A program made the position numbers and the translations under genes. The notes under the pieces are model-generated. The model worked only from the letters and a program-made list of their open reading frames with translations, was not told the DNA's origin and did not search any database. This document shows positions 8,669 through 17,699 of a stretch of DNA of 64,000 bases, one piece after another (position 1 is the stretch's first letter; each line of letters starts with the position of its first letter). The stretch is from Gracilimonas mengyeensis (GTDB lineage: Bacteria; Bacteroidota; Rhodothermia; Balneolales; Balneolaceae): assembly GCF_900182705.1 (NCBI RefSeq), contig NZ_FXTP01000015.1, forward strand, positions 1-64,000, read 5' to 3'.

Positions 8669-8840
8669 AGTAACTTTTGCTGCATGAAAATTCCTCTCTT
8701 GTCTTGTTGAGAAGACGGTAGCTATTGGTGTTGGGTTTTCTGTCTAAGATTTGGTGTAATGAAAAAGGGATTAAAAATTGGAACATTCACAATTGGAGCC
8801 TATTCAAGGAGGATAGAAACATCAATAAAAAACTAAATCC

Positions 8841-9272
8841 ATGACATATAGAATAATTGCAATTCTGTTAGCAGGAATGACTTTCATTTTTACCGCTTGC
8901 TCTGAAGATACCAAGCAGCAAGCTCAAGAGATGAATAAAGAAGTTGAGCAAACCGTTGAATCCGCTACACAGGATATGGAACAAACCAAAGAAGAATTCA
9001 TAGCTGAAGCAGAAGAGACGCTGGAAAACCTGAACGAGGATATCGAAGAAGCGGAAGAAGCGCTTAAGGATAAATCAGAAGAAGCTCGTGAAAATGCTGA
9101 GGAGCAAATCGAAGAGCTGAAAGGTGAGCGTGATACCTTCAAAGAAAATCTTGCCGAACTGAAAGAGTCTGGAGCAGACCAATGGGAAGATATGAAGGAT
9201 GAAATGAATGACGGGCTTGAAAATCTCAAAGATGAGTATAACGAAATGCTTGAAGAGCTTGAGATTGGGTAA
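8841..9272 (+). CDS. Glu-rich coiled-coil lipoprotein
   Basis: A 143-residue predicted lipoprotein (MTYRIIAILLAGMTFIFTAC, Cys20). The mature 124 residues are almost one uninterrupted charged helix with heptad character and no Pro. It holds 36 Glu and about 10 Asp, with EE pairs throughout. I do not recognise a named family; the pattern resembles small YtxH/apolipophorin-like coiled-coil envelope proteins. It is divergently transcribed from the operon containing the gamma-carboxylase-like protein, sharing the 281-bp gap with the metal-box-like repeats. Very Glu-rich exported proteins are what such carboxylases would need as substrate, but no link is proved. It may simply be a structural periplasmic spacer. 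Confidence 0.75.
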   Translation: MTYRIIAILLAGMTFIFTACSEDTKQQAQEMNKEVEQTVESATQDMEQTKEEFIAEAEETLENLNEDIEEAEEALKDKSEEARENAEEQIEELKGERDTFKENLAELKESGADQWEDMKDEMNDGLENLKDEYNEMLEELEIG

Positions 9273-9280
9273 CTAGCTCG

Positions 9281-10780
9281 TTAGTCGGTTTGTCTTGGGG
9301 AGACCATTTCCATGGCTTGCCCCAGGACATTTTTACCGATTTTGAAGAAACGCTCCTGATGGCCCATAGCCAGAAAACGGAGTACATGGCGTAATTCGCT
9401 TAACAATTTAGGTGGATTAGATATGAGGGAGTCTTCCGAAACTACTTCATCCCAGTTGATCGGGTGTTCAAAATCTACTCCTGCTCTCGCCATAGTTTTT
9501 AGATATACATTCGCCATAAGTCCATACCCGATGGTAGTAGGATGTAAGCCATCGAGGCTAAATATCCCGCCTTTGTAGATTTTTTTATTCTCATCCAGCC
9601 GTAAATAATCCGTAGTCAGATGTACCTCTCCATTCTCATCTACTAAATGCGCAGTGCTTTCCTTATTTTTCAACGCCTTAGCCAATCCCCGTGGCAAATC
9701 TCGAACCAATTCTCCCCCAAGCCGACGACGTGCCAGGCCGGCAACATTCTTGGCCATGGGCACCACGTGCCAGCCATATTCATCCGCCACTTTTTTTATG
9801 ATGTGATTGTATTCATCCATGGTCGCATCCAGTTCCATAGCCTGCTCTTTAGTAAGAAAGGCATGCTTTTCGGGATCAAAATCTTCATCCCAAATCCAGA
9901 AGCGGGTGTAGTAATCAAAGTAGCCCTCATGTTTCTCAGACAGGTCAGAATTGACTCCGCGTATCACCGGTGGAATGGTTACATAGGGCAGGGTGGGGAC
10001 GAACACCCGCTTTGCACCTAGCGCACTAATTTTGTGAGCCAGTTTCCGGTATTGTTGCTCAAAGTGTTCCGGCCGGTACACGGTATGTTTGCGCTGACCG
10101 GGAAAAACTTCAAGGTTATCATCCTCCGTCCATATGATTTTTAAATCGGTGATGGCGGCAATCATATTATTATGACCGAGGCAAACAATCAGGTTATCTA
10201 TGCCGCCGTCGTCAGCAAGGGCCTGGGCGTTATCAATCTGTGAGCGTGTTTCCAGTTCTTCTTTTAAAGGAGGATTTAAAACCAGTCGGGCTGTGGTGAA
10301 TTTGGCATGCTCGGGGAGCATATCAAAAACCGTAAACCGTTCGGGATTATTCTGAATGTGTTCCCGGCTGTTCCGCTCATTTACTACCCAGCTGTCACTG
10401 ATATTAAATCCCCAAACCGATTGGTTGTGAAAAGGGGTGTCGCGTTCTACAGATAAATCTTTAAGGCCGCCTTCCCAGTATTTCTTGATGCGTTTAAGGG
10501 TCTTAACCGTATAACCAGCCGCGGGCAGTAGTTCTTTCCAGTTAACCTCATCCCCAAATTCTTCACTTAAACCACGAACCAGCATTTCCAGGTTAAGAGG
10601 GATGCCAGTTTGGGCAGTAAAACTGGGCTGATCAAACCGGGGTTTGGGTTCAAAACACCGGTGCAACAAGGCGGGAAAGTTGATATCGGTTCGATAAATT
10701 CCCCCGTTGTTAAATCCTTGGGAAAGGCTGTCTCCAATTACAACCAATTTGTGTTTTGCTTCTTTTTTATTCCAGAACAT
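9281..10780 (-). CDS. SGNH/GDSL-family hydrolase
   Basis: A 499-residue protein with block I VVIGDSLSQG near residues 13-22 (catalytic Ser in GDSL), a CLGHNNM block III-like segment (Asn) near 200, and the C-terminal catalytic pair in SLDGLHPTTIGYG near 430. These are the hallmarks of SGNH esterases and lipases. It is longer than simple family members (about 200-250 residues) because of inserted segments between the blocks. No signal peptide is evident (MFWNKKEAKHK), so it is probably cytoplasmic. It converges tail-to-tail with the Glu-rich lipoprotein gene with only 8 bp between stops. The substrate, whether an acyl or acetyl ester, is not predictable. Confidence 0.85.
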   Translation of the reverse strand: MFWNKKEAKHKLVVIGDSLSQGFNNGGIYRTDINFPALLHRCFEPKPRFDQPSFTAQTGIPLNLEMLVRGLSEEFGDEVNWKELLPAAGYTVKTLKRIKKYWEGGLKDLSVERDTPFHNQSVWGFNISDSWVVNERNSREHIQNNPERFTVFDMLPEHAKFTTARLVLNPPLKEELETRSQIDNAQALADDGGIDNLIVCLGHNNMIAAITDLKIIWTEDDNLEVFPGQRKHTVYRPEHFEQQYRKLAHKISALGAKRVFVPTLPYVTIPPVIRGVNSDLSEKHEGYFDYYTRFWIWDEDFDPEKHAFLTKEQAMELDATMDEYNHIIKKVADEYGWHVVPMAKNVAGLARRRLGGELVRDLPRGLAKALKNKESTAHLVDENGEVHLTTDYLRLDENKKIYKGGIFSLDGLHPTTIGYGLMANVYLKTMARAGVDFEHPINWDEVVSEDSLISNPPKLLSELRHVLRFLAMGHQERFFKIGKNVLGQAMEMVSPRQTD

Positions 10781-10896
10781 CTTTTTTCACTAAATCATGA
10801 AAGCATAAAAAGATAACCAAGTGCAGGACGATTCAAAACGGGATTATATAGGAAAAGGTTATCGAGCGGCGATTTATGAAGAATCCCGTCAGCGGT

Positions 10897-11356
10897 AACC
10901 GAATGTAGCTACACGGCTTTAGTATGCTGTCGGCCTTAGTGTGTTTGCAGACCTGTCAGGTTTTGATTCCAATCCATGCGTTCAAGGCACGTTTCTATAA
11001 AACCTGACAGGTCTTTACCCATCACTTTGACTTTGACATAACATTGGCCCGTGGTTAAAAAGGCGAACTACAAAGCAAAGTCCCTACGGGACGACCTACT
11101 GGCTGGCATTATTGGGACATTCCTCACGGAATTTGTCTTTTGTAGGGCTAAATACCACGGAGTGAACTCCGTGGCTACATTCGGTAGTCCTTAACAGGAC
11201 TATTTCTCAGATCTTTCCAGTCTCTGTCTCTCTCAAGTTTACAAAGATCATAGAGAAAACCTGCCAAGAAATAGAAATAGACTTTCATGAAAATTGCTAT
11301 TAGCGGCAAGAACCTGTGTCCCTTAGGAGGGACCGAAAAATCAACTTGTTGATTTT
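10897..11356. repeat. Cluster of palindromes in a gene-free gap
   Basis: The gap from 10781 to 11460 has no supported gene but many stem-loops. They are 10950-10964 with 10999-11013 (gacctgtcaggtttt, perfect 15 bp), 11080-11092 (gtccc/gggac), 11119-11132 (attcc/ggaat), 11155-11174 (ccacggagt/actccgtgg), 11185-11202 (tagtcc/ggacta), 11318-11333 (gtccct/agggac) and 11337-11356 (aaaatcaa/ttgatttt). A larger inverted repeat pairs 10897-10916 with 11169-11185 (ccgtg-gctacattcggt). The set looks like nested REP/REPIN-type elements; whether it is transcribed is unknown. Confidence 0.6.
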
Positions 11357-11460
11357 GCAGGGAGGGCAGTTAGCAATCAAATTCTTCCATCCCTTCTCCA
11401 AAAACTCCCTATTTTATGGTTCGTTATTTAGCGGAAAACAATGGACAAACAAACACCCCT

Positions 11461-11829
11461 ATGTCAGACAAAAACCGGTTAGAACAATTCAGAGAACAGC
11501 GTGAAATCCAAAATGAAAAAGTGATGGATTTAGATCACCTTGGCATCAAACGCTTCTTCAATATGGATACCAACACGTACCGCGATGGCGCGCTGCCTAA
11601 GCAAACCAAAGAGCTGCTGGGCTTGGTAGCATCGGCGGTGCTGCGCTGTAATGATTGTATCGATTATCACCTGGAGCAATGCGCTAAAACCGGCTCAACC
11701 AAAGCTGAAATTGTGGATGCGCTAAATGTGGCTTTAATTGTTGGCGGAAGTATTGTAATCCCGCATCTGCGCCATGCCACCGAAACCTTGGAGATACTGG
11801 AAGAGGAAGGGAGTTTAAAGGTTGAATGA
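11461..11829 (+). CDS. Carboxymuconolactone decarboxylase/AhpD-like protein
   Basis: A small all-helical protein of about 122 residues of the CMD/AhpD superfamily. The key segment is VLRCNDCIDYHLEQC, carrying the CxxCxxxH redox motif that in AhpD accepts and passes electrons to peroxiredoxins. The ATG at 11461 is preferred because MSDKNRL gives a usual N-terminus. An upstream in-frame ATG at 11416 would add 15 residues. It stands alone between a palindrome-rich gap and a convergent toxin-antitoxin pair. A disulfide reductase or peroxidase-support role is likely from the motif; the physiological partner is unknown. Confidence 0.85.
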   Translation: MSDKNRLEQFREQREIQNEKVMDLDHLGIKRFFNMDTNTYRDGALPKQTKELLGLVASAVLRCNDCIDYHLEQCAKTGSTKAEIVDALNVALIVGGSIVIPHLRHATETLEILEEEGSLKVE

Positions 11830-11848
11830 AATGAATGTTGGAGCTACT

Positions 11849-12196
11849 CTAAAAATGGTGTTTCAGAATCTCATGAATCTGTTCTTTAAGTTTGGGCAAA
11901 TCATTTTGTGCTACCTCCCATACAATTCTCTCGTCAACCCCAAAATATTCATGAATTAAGATATTTCTGATGCCAATTATCTCTTTCCAGGAAACCTTAG
12001 GGTAAGATTCTTTAATTGCGGAGCTTATGTGATTCGATGATTCCCCAATAATTTCTATTTGTTTTACGGTGGCATACTTTTTCATAGAATCTGATGCAAA
12101 ACTATCAAAGGAATCATTTTCAATGTATGATTCAATCTCAGCGATCGCATCTAAAATATGTTTTAATCTTGCTTTATCACCCGAACTACCTTTCAT
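11849..12196 (-). CDS. HepT-like HEPN-domain RNase toxin
   Basis: A 115-residue DUF86/HepT family protein. It carries the HEPN RNase motif RNILIHEY (Rx4HxY) near 83-90, in a helical bundle of usual length. HepT toxins cleave RNA and are neutralised by MNT-type nucleotidyltransferases, which AMPylate the Tyr of this motif. Its start overlaps the end of the upstream mntA-like gene by 11 bp, so the pair is coupled with the antitoxin first. All motif residues are present, so it is probably active. The role (mobile-element maintenance or defence) cannot be decided from sequence. Confidence 0.9.
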   Translation of the reverse strand: MKGSSGDKARLKHILDAIAEIESYIENDSFDSFASDSMKKYATVKQIEIIGESSNHISSAIKESYPKVSWKEIIGIRNILIHEYFGVDERIVWEVAQNDLPKLKEQIHEILKHHF

Positions 12197-12473
12197 AAAT
12201 CAGCTCTTTTTTTCGTTCCACTTCCGGAAGAATATATTTTGATAAAGATCGGGCGGTCACTAAATCAACCTTACTATTTAAGAGCTCTTCGAGTTCTAAT
12301 TGCATTCGCACAAACTTGAGTCCTATAGGTTGACTATGATCAAGTTCTACCAAAATATCTATATCGCTGTTTTGTGCAGATGTCCCGTTAGCGTGAGATC
12401 CAAACAAGTACGCCTTAAGAACTGGCTTATCTTTAAAAAAGCCTCTGATCTTATTTTTAAGAATTGCATCCAT
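12186..12473 (-). CDS. MntA-like minimal nucleotidyltransferase antitoxin
   Basis: A 95-residue MNT-domain protein with the polymerase-beta motif GSHANGTSAQNSDIDILVEL, i.e. GS followed by DxD at about 26-41, plus a third Asp in KVDLV. In HEPN/MNT systems this enzyme transfers AMP from ATP to the toxin. Length and motif spacing are normal. It is the first gene of the two-gene unit and overlaps hepT by 11 bp. The coding sequence is AT-richer than neighbouring metabolic genes, as often seen for mobile TA modules. Confidence 0.9.
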   Translation of the reverse strand: MDAILKNKIRGFFKDKPVLKAYLFGSHANGTSAQNSDIDILVELDHSQPIGLKFVRMQLELEELLNSKVDLVTARSLSKYILPEVERKKELIYER

Positions 12474-12572
12474 ATGAATTCATTTTATAGAATGTAATAA
12501 AAATGAATATTGTAGAATAGGTAGTTTTATAGCTGTAATCTCAAAACTGACTAAACGACTCTTTCAGAATGT

Positions 12573-13394
12573 TCAAATTTTGGGCGAAAACTCCATTGGA
12601 TCAGGATGAACAAATTCAAAGTTAAAGGTATCCATTAATTTTTGGGGTGATACCACTTTTCCATCGGCTCCTCCATCCTGATATACCGGTGGCTCTAAAT
12701 TCAGTTTTTTTGCCATGGCCGGATAAATCTTCTTTTTAGCAGGATGTTCAGGGCTGCACACATTAAATATTTCACCATGGACATTCTCTTCAATCATTAG
12801 CTCAGTGGCCCGGATGATGTCTTCGCGATGAACCAAATTAACCGGGGCATCTCCGTTTTTCAGCTCCGTTTTGCCCGCAAGGTAGGTGATAGGATGGCGG
12901 TCATCTCCACACAAACCGGTTAATCGCAAAATAACGGCTTCAGGCATTTGGGCCCGGAGCTCTCCTTCTGCAGCTAAAATAGCGTGATCATTTGCCGCAT
13001 CCGGAGTAGCATCCTCTTCCGTTTTAACGCCGGTAGCGTCTCTACCATACACACTGCTGGAACTATACATCAGCACTTGTGCGTTATCATCACCCAAAAC
13101 CCGGGCAAGCTGTGCAATGGCTTTCGGATAGTGACTGCGATCGCCCTGCCGGCTGCCCGGAGAGATTGAAACCACTACAGTGTCGGCCTCGGGAAGCGTA
13201 ATGTCGGAAGGGTCATTAGCAGGAAGTTCAAGTTGAACGGGTTCTATGGAGTGCTCTCTCAAATCAGGAAAATTGGATTGAGAACGAGTGGTTCCAAAAA
13301 CTGTGTACCCTTTATAATTAAGATACTGGCCCAGTTTTTTCCCGGTCCATCCGCAACCAATAATTAATACCGCCTTGGTTTTATCTGATTTCAT
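12573..13394 (-). CDS. NAD(P)-binding SDR/epimerase-like protein (YeeZ-like)
   Basis: A 273-residue Rossmann protein. The nucleotide loop IIGCGWTGKKLG is near 11-22, followed by VFGTTRS, VVVSISPGS and YSSSSVYGRDA, the last being the SDR Ser/Tyr region, where the usual YxxxK is not clearly present. The C-terminal part GEIFNVCSPEHPAKKKIYPAMAKKLNL follows YeeZ-type proteins. Members are poorly characterised oxidoreductases or epimerases. It is divergent from hemH across about 196 bp. Substrate unknown. Confidence 0.8.
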   Translation of the reverse strand: MKSDKTKAVLIIGCGWTGKKLGQYLNYKGYTVFGTTRSQSNFPDLREHSIEPVQLELPANDPSDITLPEADTVVVSISPGSRQGDRSHYPKAIAQLARVLGDDNAQVLMYSSSSVYGRDATGVKTEEDATPDAANDHAILAAEGELRAQMPEAVILRLTGLCGDDRHPITYLAGKTELKNGDAPVNLVHREDIIRATELMIEENVHGEIFNVCSPEHPAKKKIYPAMAKKLNLEPPVYQDGGADGKVVSPQKLMDTFNFEFVHPDPMEFSPKI

Positions 13395-13590
13395 ACTTTA
13401 TTCACATTCATTGGAGTTCTTTCTTGGTCACTAAAGAAATGATTAGGTGGTCGAATACCAAAAATTTACCCTTTGGATTTCCTTTATTAACCTGATTGCA
13501 TCTAAAGATATGCAGCCAAAATGATAAAAGGTTAGTTTTGGACGGTATATTTTAAAGCCAAAGGCGCTCAATAAAACAGAACATTCTGAT

Positions 13591-14661
13591 ATGGAAAAAC
13601 AATCAAAGACAGGCATTTTATTAGTTAATTTAGGGTCACCGGACAGCTATGAGCCGGCAGACCTGAAAGTATATCTGAGAGAATTTTTAACGGATAAGCG
13701 GGTCATTGATTTACCTACGCCTCTGCGCAAATTTATAGTAGAAGGAATGATTTTACCTTTTCGTCCCAAAGAGTCTGCTGAGGCTTATGAGCTTATCTGG
13801 TGGGATGAAGGGTCGCCGCTTATTGTGATTACCCAGCGTGTGATCGACAAGCTACAAAAACGCCTGGGAGACCATGTTCCGGTATCCATGGGAATGCGCT
13901 ATGGCAATCCCTCTATCGAAGCAGGCTTTGACGATTTGATGGAGAAAAGTCCCGATTTGGAAGAGGTATTTGTGATTCCTTTGTATCCCCAATATGCCAT
14001 GGCTACTACCGAAACGGTTATTGAAAAGGCCAAAGAAGTGTGGCTGGAGAAATATCCCAATCTAAATGTGAAGTTTAAAGAGGCTTTTTACGATGATCCC
14101 CTGTATGTGAAAGCGTTGGGCGAAAGCATTAAGCCGTATATCGAAGAGCATGATGATATTGATCACTTGCTATTTTCTTATCACGGAGTTCCTGAGCGTC
14201 AAATCAAAAAGCGGGATATTACCGGAGATCATTGCCTGAAATGCGAAGATTGCTGTAATGTGAACTCTCCGGCACACACGTTTTGCTACCGCCATCAGGA
14301 CCTCATGACCACCAAAAATGCAGCCGAGTACCTGGATCTCGACAATAAAAAATTCACCTACAGTTCATCTTTCCAATCTAAGTTGGGCATCGATCCCTGG
14401 TTGACCCCTGCCACCGATGCCGAGCTGGTTCGCCTGGCCGAAGAGGAGGGGGCTAAAAAGGTAGCCGTGTGCTGCCCGGCCTTCATCTCTGATTGTATCG
14501 AGACGCTGGAGGAAATCGGGATTCGCGGTAAAGAAGATTTTGTAGAAGCTGGCGGGGATGATTTGATTTTGATCCCTTGCGTAAACGATAGCGATCTTTG
14601 GATTGATGCACTTGAAAACTGGTGTGGAGAGCTGTTGGAGCCGGCGGAGCAGATTACCTGA
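13591..14661 (+). CDS. hemH: Ferrochelatase
   Basis: A 356-residue enzyme inserting Fe2+ into a porphyrin. Visible features are LLVNLGSPDS at the N-terminus, FSYHGVPE with catalytic His198, and CCPAFISDCIETLEEI with the active-site Glu near 300. A Cys-rich insertion at about 215-232 (HCLKCEDCC...FCYRH) occurs in Bacteroidota homologues and could bind a metal or Fe-S cluster; it is not a feature of every ferrochelatase. The gene pairs with the downstream protoporphyrinogen oxidase gene, 66 bp apart, so both act in late haem synthesis. It is cytoplasmic or peripherally membrane bound. No riboswitch is seen upstream. Confidence 0.95.
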   Translation: MEKQSKTGILLVNLGSPDSYEPADLKVYLREFLTDKRVIDLPTPLRKFIVEGMILPFRPKESAEAYELIWWDEGSPLIVITQRVIDKLQKRLGDHVPVSMGMRYGNPSIEAGFDDLMEKSPDLEEVFVIPLYPQYAMATTETVIEKAKEVWLEKYPNLNVKFKEAFYDDPLYVKALGESIKPYIEEHDDIDHLLFSYHGVPERQIKKRDITGDHCLKCEDCCNVNSPAHTFCYRHQDLMTTKNAAEYLDLDNKKFTYSSSFQSKLGIDPWLTPATDAELVRLAEEEGAKKVAVCCPAFISDCIETLEEIGIRGKEDFVEAGGDDLILIPCVNDSDLWIDALENWCGELLEPAEQIT

Positions 14662-14727
14662 TTTCTTGATACTGATGAACCTGTTGGATAGAAATTGGTA
14701 TTTAATTGAAATAGTTGGGTCAAAGGA

Positions 14728-16068
14728 ATGAAAAAGCAGGAAGACCATGTAGAAGTGTTGGTTTTGGGCGGAGGGATCTCCGGACTGGCAACGGCATGGT
14801 ATCTTCAGAAAGCAGGTATTTCTTTTAAGCTCATAGAGAAAGAAGCTGAAACGGGAGGGGTGATTTCCTCAGTTCGGCTAAAGGATACCGTGCTCGATTT
14901 TGGCCCCAATTCCCTGCGCGACCGTGATGGTTCTATTCGAAAGCTGGCGGAAGAAGTCGGGATATCCGATGATATCATCCAGATTTCAGAGGCTTTTAAA
15001 ACGCGTTTCATTGTTCGGGATGGTAAACTTCAGGAACTCATTCCTTCACCCAAAACACTGTTTACCACGAAGGTACTTTCAGGTAAAGCAAAGTGGCGGT
15101 TACTGGCAGAACCTTTTATGGGAAAAGGGAAGGCAGGTGACGAAAGTGTAGGGACATTTCTAGAACGTCGAATCGGGAGAGAAGCTGTAGACTATCTTGT
15201 TGATCCGGTTTTTTCCGGAATTTATGCCGGGGATGTGTATCGGATGAGCAAGAATCAGATTCTACCCAAACTGGCTCAAAATGAACAACAATTTGGATCT
15301 CTGCTAATGGGAGCCTTTCGTTCCGAAAAGAAAAAAAGTGAGGTTAAACCGATGGTACTCACTTTTCGAAATGGTATTCAGCAATTAACGAATGCCATGG
15401 AGCAGCGTCTTGGTGATGGTATTGCACATGAGAGCGTCACTGGAATCATCAAGTCAAATGATGGATTTGAGGTTCAAACCAATTCCGGAAGTTGGCAGGC
15501 TAAACAAATAGTATCCTGTTTGCCGGCTTATGTATTGGCTGACTTATTGAGTGAGGAAGAGGAAGATGTCGCAAATCAGCTATCAGAAATCCCTTATTCT
15601 CCCATGCTTTCTACTCAGCTAATTTTTGACAAAAATGATGTGGAGCTCTCGGCCTCAGGTTTTGGTTTTCTCATTCCACGAAAAGAAAATATTCGATTAT
15701 TGGGTGCTATCTGGAAATCAAGCATCTTCCCGGAACTGAGTGGTGAGGATAAATTGCATTTCACGCTGATGACCGGGGGCGCTCATGATCCTCAGATTTT
15801 AGATGAGCCGGTTGAAAAGGTTGAAGAGCAAGTGCTGAGAGAGTTCAAAGCATTAACAGGGATTGAGGCAGAACCCGAGATCATAAAATCAAAATTGTGG
15901 GAGAAAGCCATTCCTCAGTTTGAAGTGGGATATCAGTCTGTGCTCGACAAAATAGATGAGGCAGAAAAAGACAATCCGGGCTTACATATAGGGGGAAACT
16001 TTCGGTGGGGCGTATCAGTACCTGATTGCGTTGCCGGTGGTAGGGAATTGGTTGCCAGTATGAAGTAA
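14728..16068 (+). CDS. hemG: Protoporphyrinogen/coproporphyrinogen oxidase (HemY type)
   Basis: A 446-residue FAD enzyme. The dinucleotide fold is VLVLGGGISGLATAWYLQ near residues 11-28, followed by LIEKEAETGGVI, the family region FGPNSLRDRD, and the C-terminal FAD contact LHIGGNFRWGVSVPDCV near 420-440. It oxidises protoporphyrinogen IX (or coproporphyrinogen III) with O2. It follows hemH with a 66-bp gap and is probably in the same transcript. Both hemG and hemY are used as names for this FAD type, and the sequence does not settle which porphyrinogen is the physiological substrate. Confidence 0.92.
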   Translation: MKKQEDHVEVLVLGGGISGLATAWYLQKAGISFKLIEKEAETGGVISSVRLKDTVLDFGPNSLRDRDGSIRKLAEEVGISDDIIQISEAFKTRFIVRDGKLQELIPSPKTLFTTKVLSGKAKWRLLAEPFMGKGKAGDESVGTFLERRIGREAVDYLVDPVFSGIYAGDVYRMSKNQILPKLAQNEQQFGSLLMGAFRSEKKKSEVKPMVLTFRNGIQQLTNAMEQRLGDGIAHESVTGIIKSNDGFEVQTNSGSWQAKQIVSCLPAYVLADLLSEEEEDVANQLSEIPYSPMLSTQLIFDKNDVELSASGFGFLIPRKENIRLLGAIWKSSIFPELSGEDKLHFTLMTGGAHDPQILDEPVEKVEEQVLREFKALTGIEAEPEIIKSKLWEKAIPQFEVGYQSVLDKIDEAEKDNPGLHIGGNFRWGVSVPDCVAGGRELVASMK

Positions 16069-16361
16069 TACACGGAACACGGTTTACGCTGATCTGGCGA
16101 ATGTCAGTAGATACATTTTTCTTTTCCCAAGATCTTTTGAAGTTGCACTTCAAAAGCCAAGTACATAAAGGCTGAGCCTTGTCTGTCTTAACCATAGGTC
16201 AGATTCACTTATCCTCCTTATCACTGCAACAAAGAAATCAATTTCAGCTCAACCCGTATAATCCTTGATCTATTCGAGGCCAAGGCTTGGTGAACGTATC
16301 CAAAACGTTTCAAGACAAGCATTTACAGTAAACTAAAACCTTGCACCTAACACCTTGCTTC
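16069..16361. other. Convergent intergenic gap with one strong stem-loop
   Basis: No gene is supported. A perfect 10-bp stem (cttttgaagt/acttcaaaag, 16134-16156) with a 3-nt loop lies between the convergent hemG and lysine aminotransferase genes. It lacks a clear T-run, so it may be a REP remnant or a weak bidirectional terminator. The start of the gap (16070-16100) resembles short haem-type intergenic repeat debris. Confidence 0.4.
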
Positions 16362-17699
16362 TTATTTCTCCAGTACAGTCTTACACGCCTTCTCTAAAAT
16401 ATCCAGGCCTTCATCAATTTGCTTTGTTTCAATGGTGAGTGGGGGACGGAAACGTACGGTTTGTGGTCCACAGGAGAGAATCATCAATCCATTATTTACG
16501 CATTCTTTGATCACGGCATTACGGATTTCAGTACTCGGTAAGTCGATGGCGCAGAAAAGTCCTTTACCGCGGGGATTGCTAAAATGTTCGTGATTGTCAG
16601 CCAAGGCTTCCAGGCGGGTTTGCAGGTAATTGCCAACGGTAGCTGCATTTTCTACGAGATTTTCTTCTTCGATCACATCCAGGATCTTACCAAAACGGAC
16701 CATGTCCACCAGGTTACCACCCCAGGTTGAGTTGATGCGTGAGGAAACGTGGAAGCAATTGGTTTTGACTTCATCCACGCGCTTGCCTGCTAAAATACCA
16801 CACACCTGTGCTTTCTTTCCAAACGCCAAGATATCGGGTTTAACAAAATGCTCGTGCGCCCAGAATTTTCCGGTCATGCCTACGCCCGTTTGTACCTCAT
16901 CATAGATAAGCAACGCCTCATGTTTGTCAGCCAGGTCACGCAGGGCCTGATGGAATTCAGGGCGGAAATGACGGTCACCGCCTTCTCCCTGAATAGGTTC
17001 TATCAAAATGCCGGCAATATCGTCCTTGTGGGTTTCAAAGTATCGTTCGGCTTGTGCGATGGCCAGTTTTTCCTGGGTAACAGTGGCTTCCAGATTTTCT
17101 CTGGTAGCAGGGAAAGTCATGGCTGGACTTACTACACGTGGCCAGTCAAATTTTGGGAAATATTTCACCTTGTCGGCAACCGTATTCGTCACAGATAATG
17201 TGTAGCCAGTACGCCCATGAAAAGCTTTTTCAAAATGCAGGATCTTATGCCCTTTTTCTTCCCGGTAGCCTTTTTCGAAATTCTTCTGCACTTTCCAGTC
17301 GAAGGCTACTTTCATAGCATTTTCTACAGCCAGGGCTCCGCCGGAAATGAAAAAGGAATAAGGCATATAATCTGGAATGCCGACCCGGTCAAATGATTCC
17401 ATAAACAGCGCCATATCTTCGGTATAAATATCCGAGTTAGAGGGTTTGTTAATGGCTACCCGGCCCAGTCGTTGAACAAATTCATCATCACCTGCCAATT
17501 TGGGATGGTTCATACCCAGGGGGTTGGACGCGAAAAAAGTGAAGAAGTCGAGGTATCGTTCGCCGGTTTTGGCATCGTACAAATAAGGTCCTTCACTTTC
17601 TTCGAGGTCCAGTACCAATTCGTAGCCATCAGTGAGCATGTGCTTGCTCAAAATGGATCGTACATTTTCCGGGTTGATGGTGTGAATAGCTTCGGGCAT
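16362..17699 (-). CDS. lat: L-lysine 6-transaminase
   Basis: A 445-residue class-III PLP aminotransferase. Key parts are YLDFFTFFASNPLGMNHP near 47-64, the DEVQTGVGMTG cofactor segment with its Asp, and AFGKKAQVCGIL with the PLP-binding Lys. The MPEAIHTINPENVRSIL opening and the FFTFFASNPLG substrate-side loop are diagnostic of lysine epsilon-aminotransferases rather than ornithine enzymes. It converts lysine and 2-oxoglutarate to the 6-semialdehyde and glutamate. It lies 142 bp downstream of the ornithine aminotransferase gene on the same strand. This may feed lysine breakdown or osmolyte/pipecolate-type metabolism; the latter is speculation. Confidence 0.92.
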   Translation of the reverse strand: MPEAIHTINPENVRSILSKHMLTDGYELVLDLEESEGPYLYDAKTGERYLDFFTFFASNPLGMNHPKLAGDDEFVQRLGRVAINKPSNSDIYTEDMALFMESFDRVGIPDYMPYSFFISGGALAVENAMKVAFDWKVQKNFEKGYREEKGHKILHFEKAFHGRTGYTLSVTNTVADKVKYFPKFDWPRVVSPAMTFPATRENLEATVTQEKLAIAQAERYFETHKDDIAGILIEPIQGEGGDRHFRPEFHQALRDLADKHEALLIYDEVQTGVGMTGKFWAHEHFVKPDILAFGKKAQVCGILAGKRVDEVKTNCFHVSSRINSTWGGNLVDMVRFGKILDVIEEENLVENAATVGNYLQTRLEALADNHEHFSNPRGKGLFCAIDLPSTEIRNAVIKECVNNGLMILSCGPQTVRFRPPLTIETKQIDEGLDILEKACKTVLEK

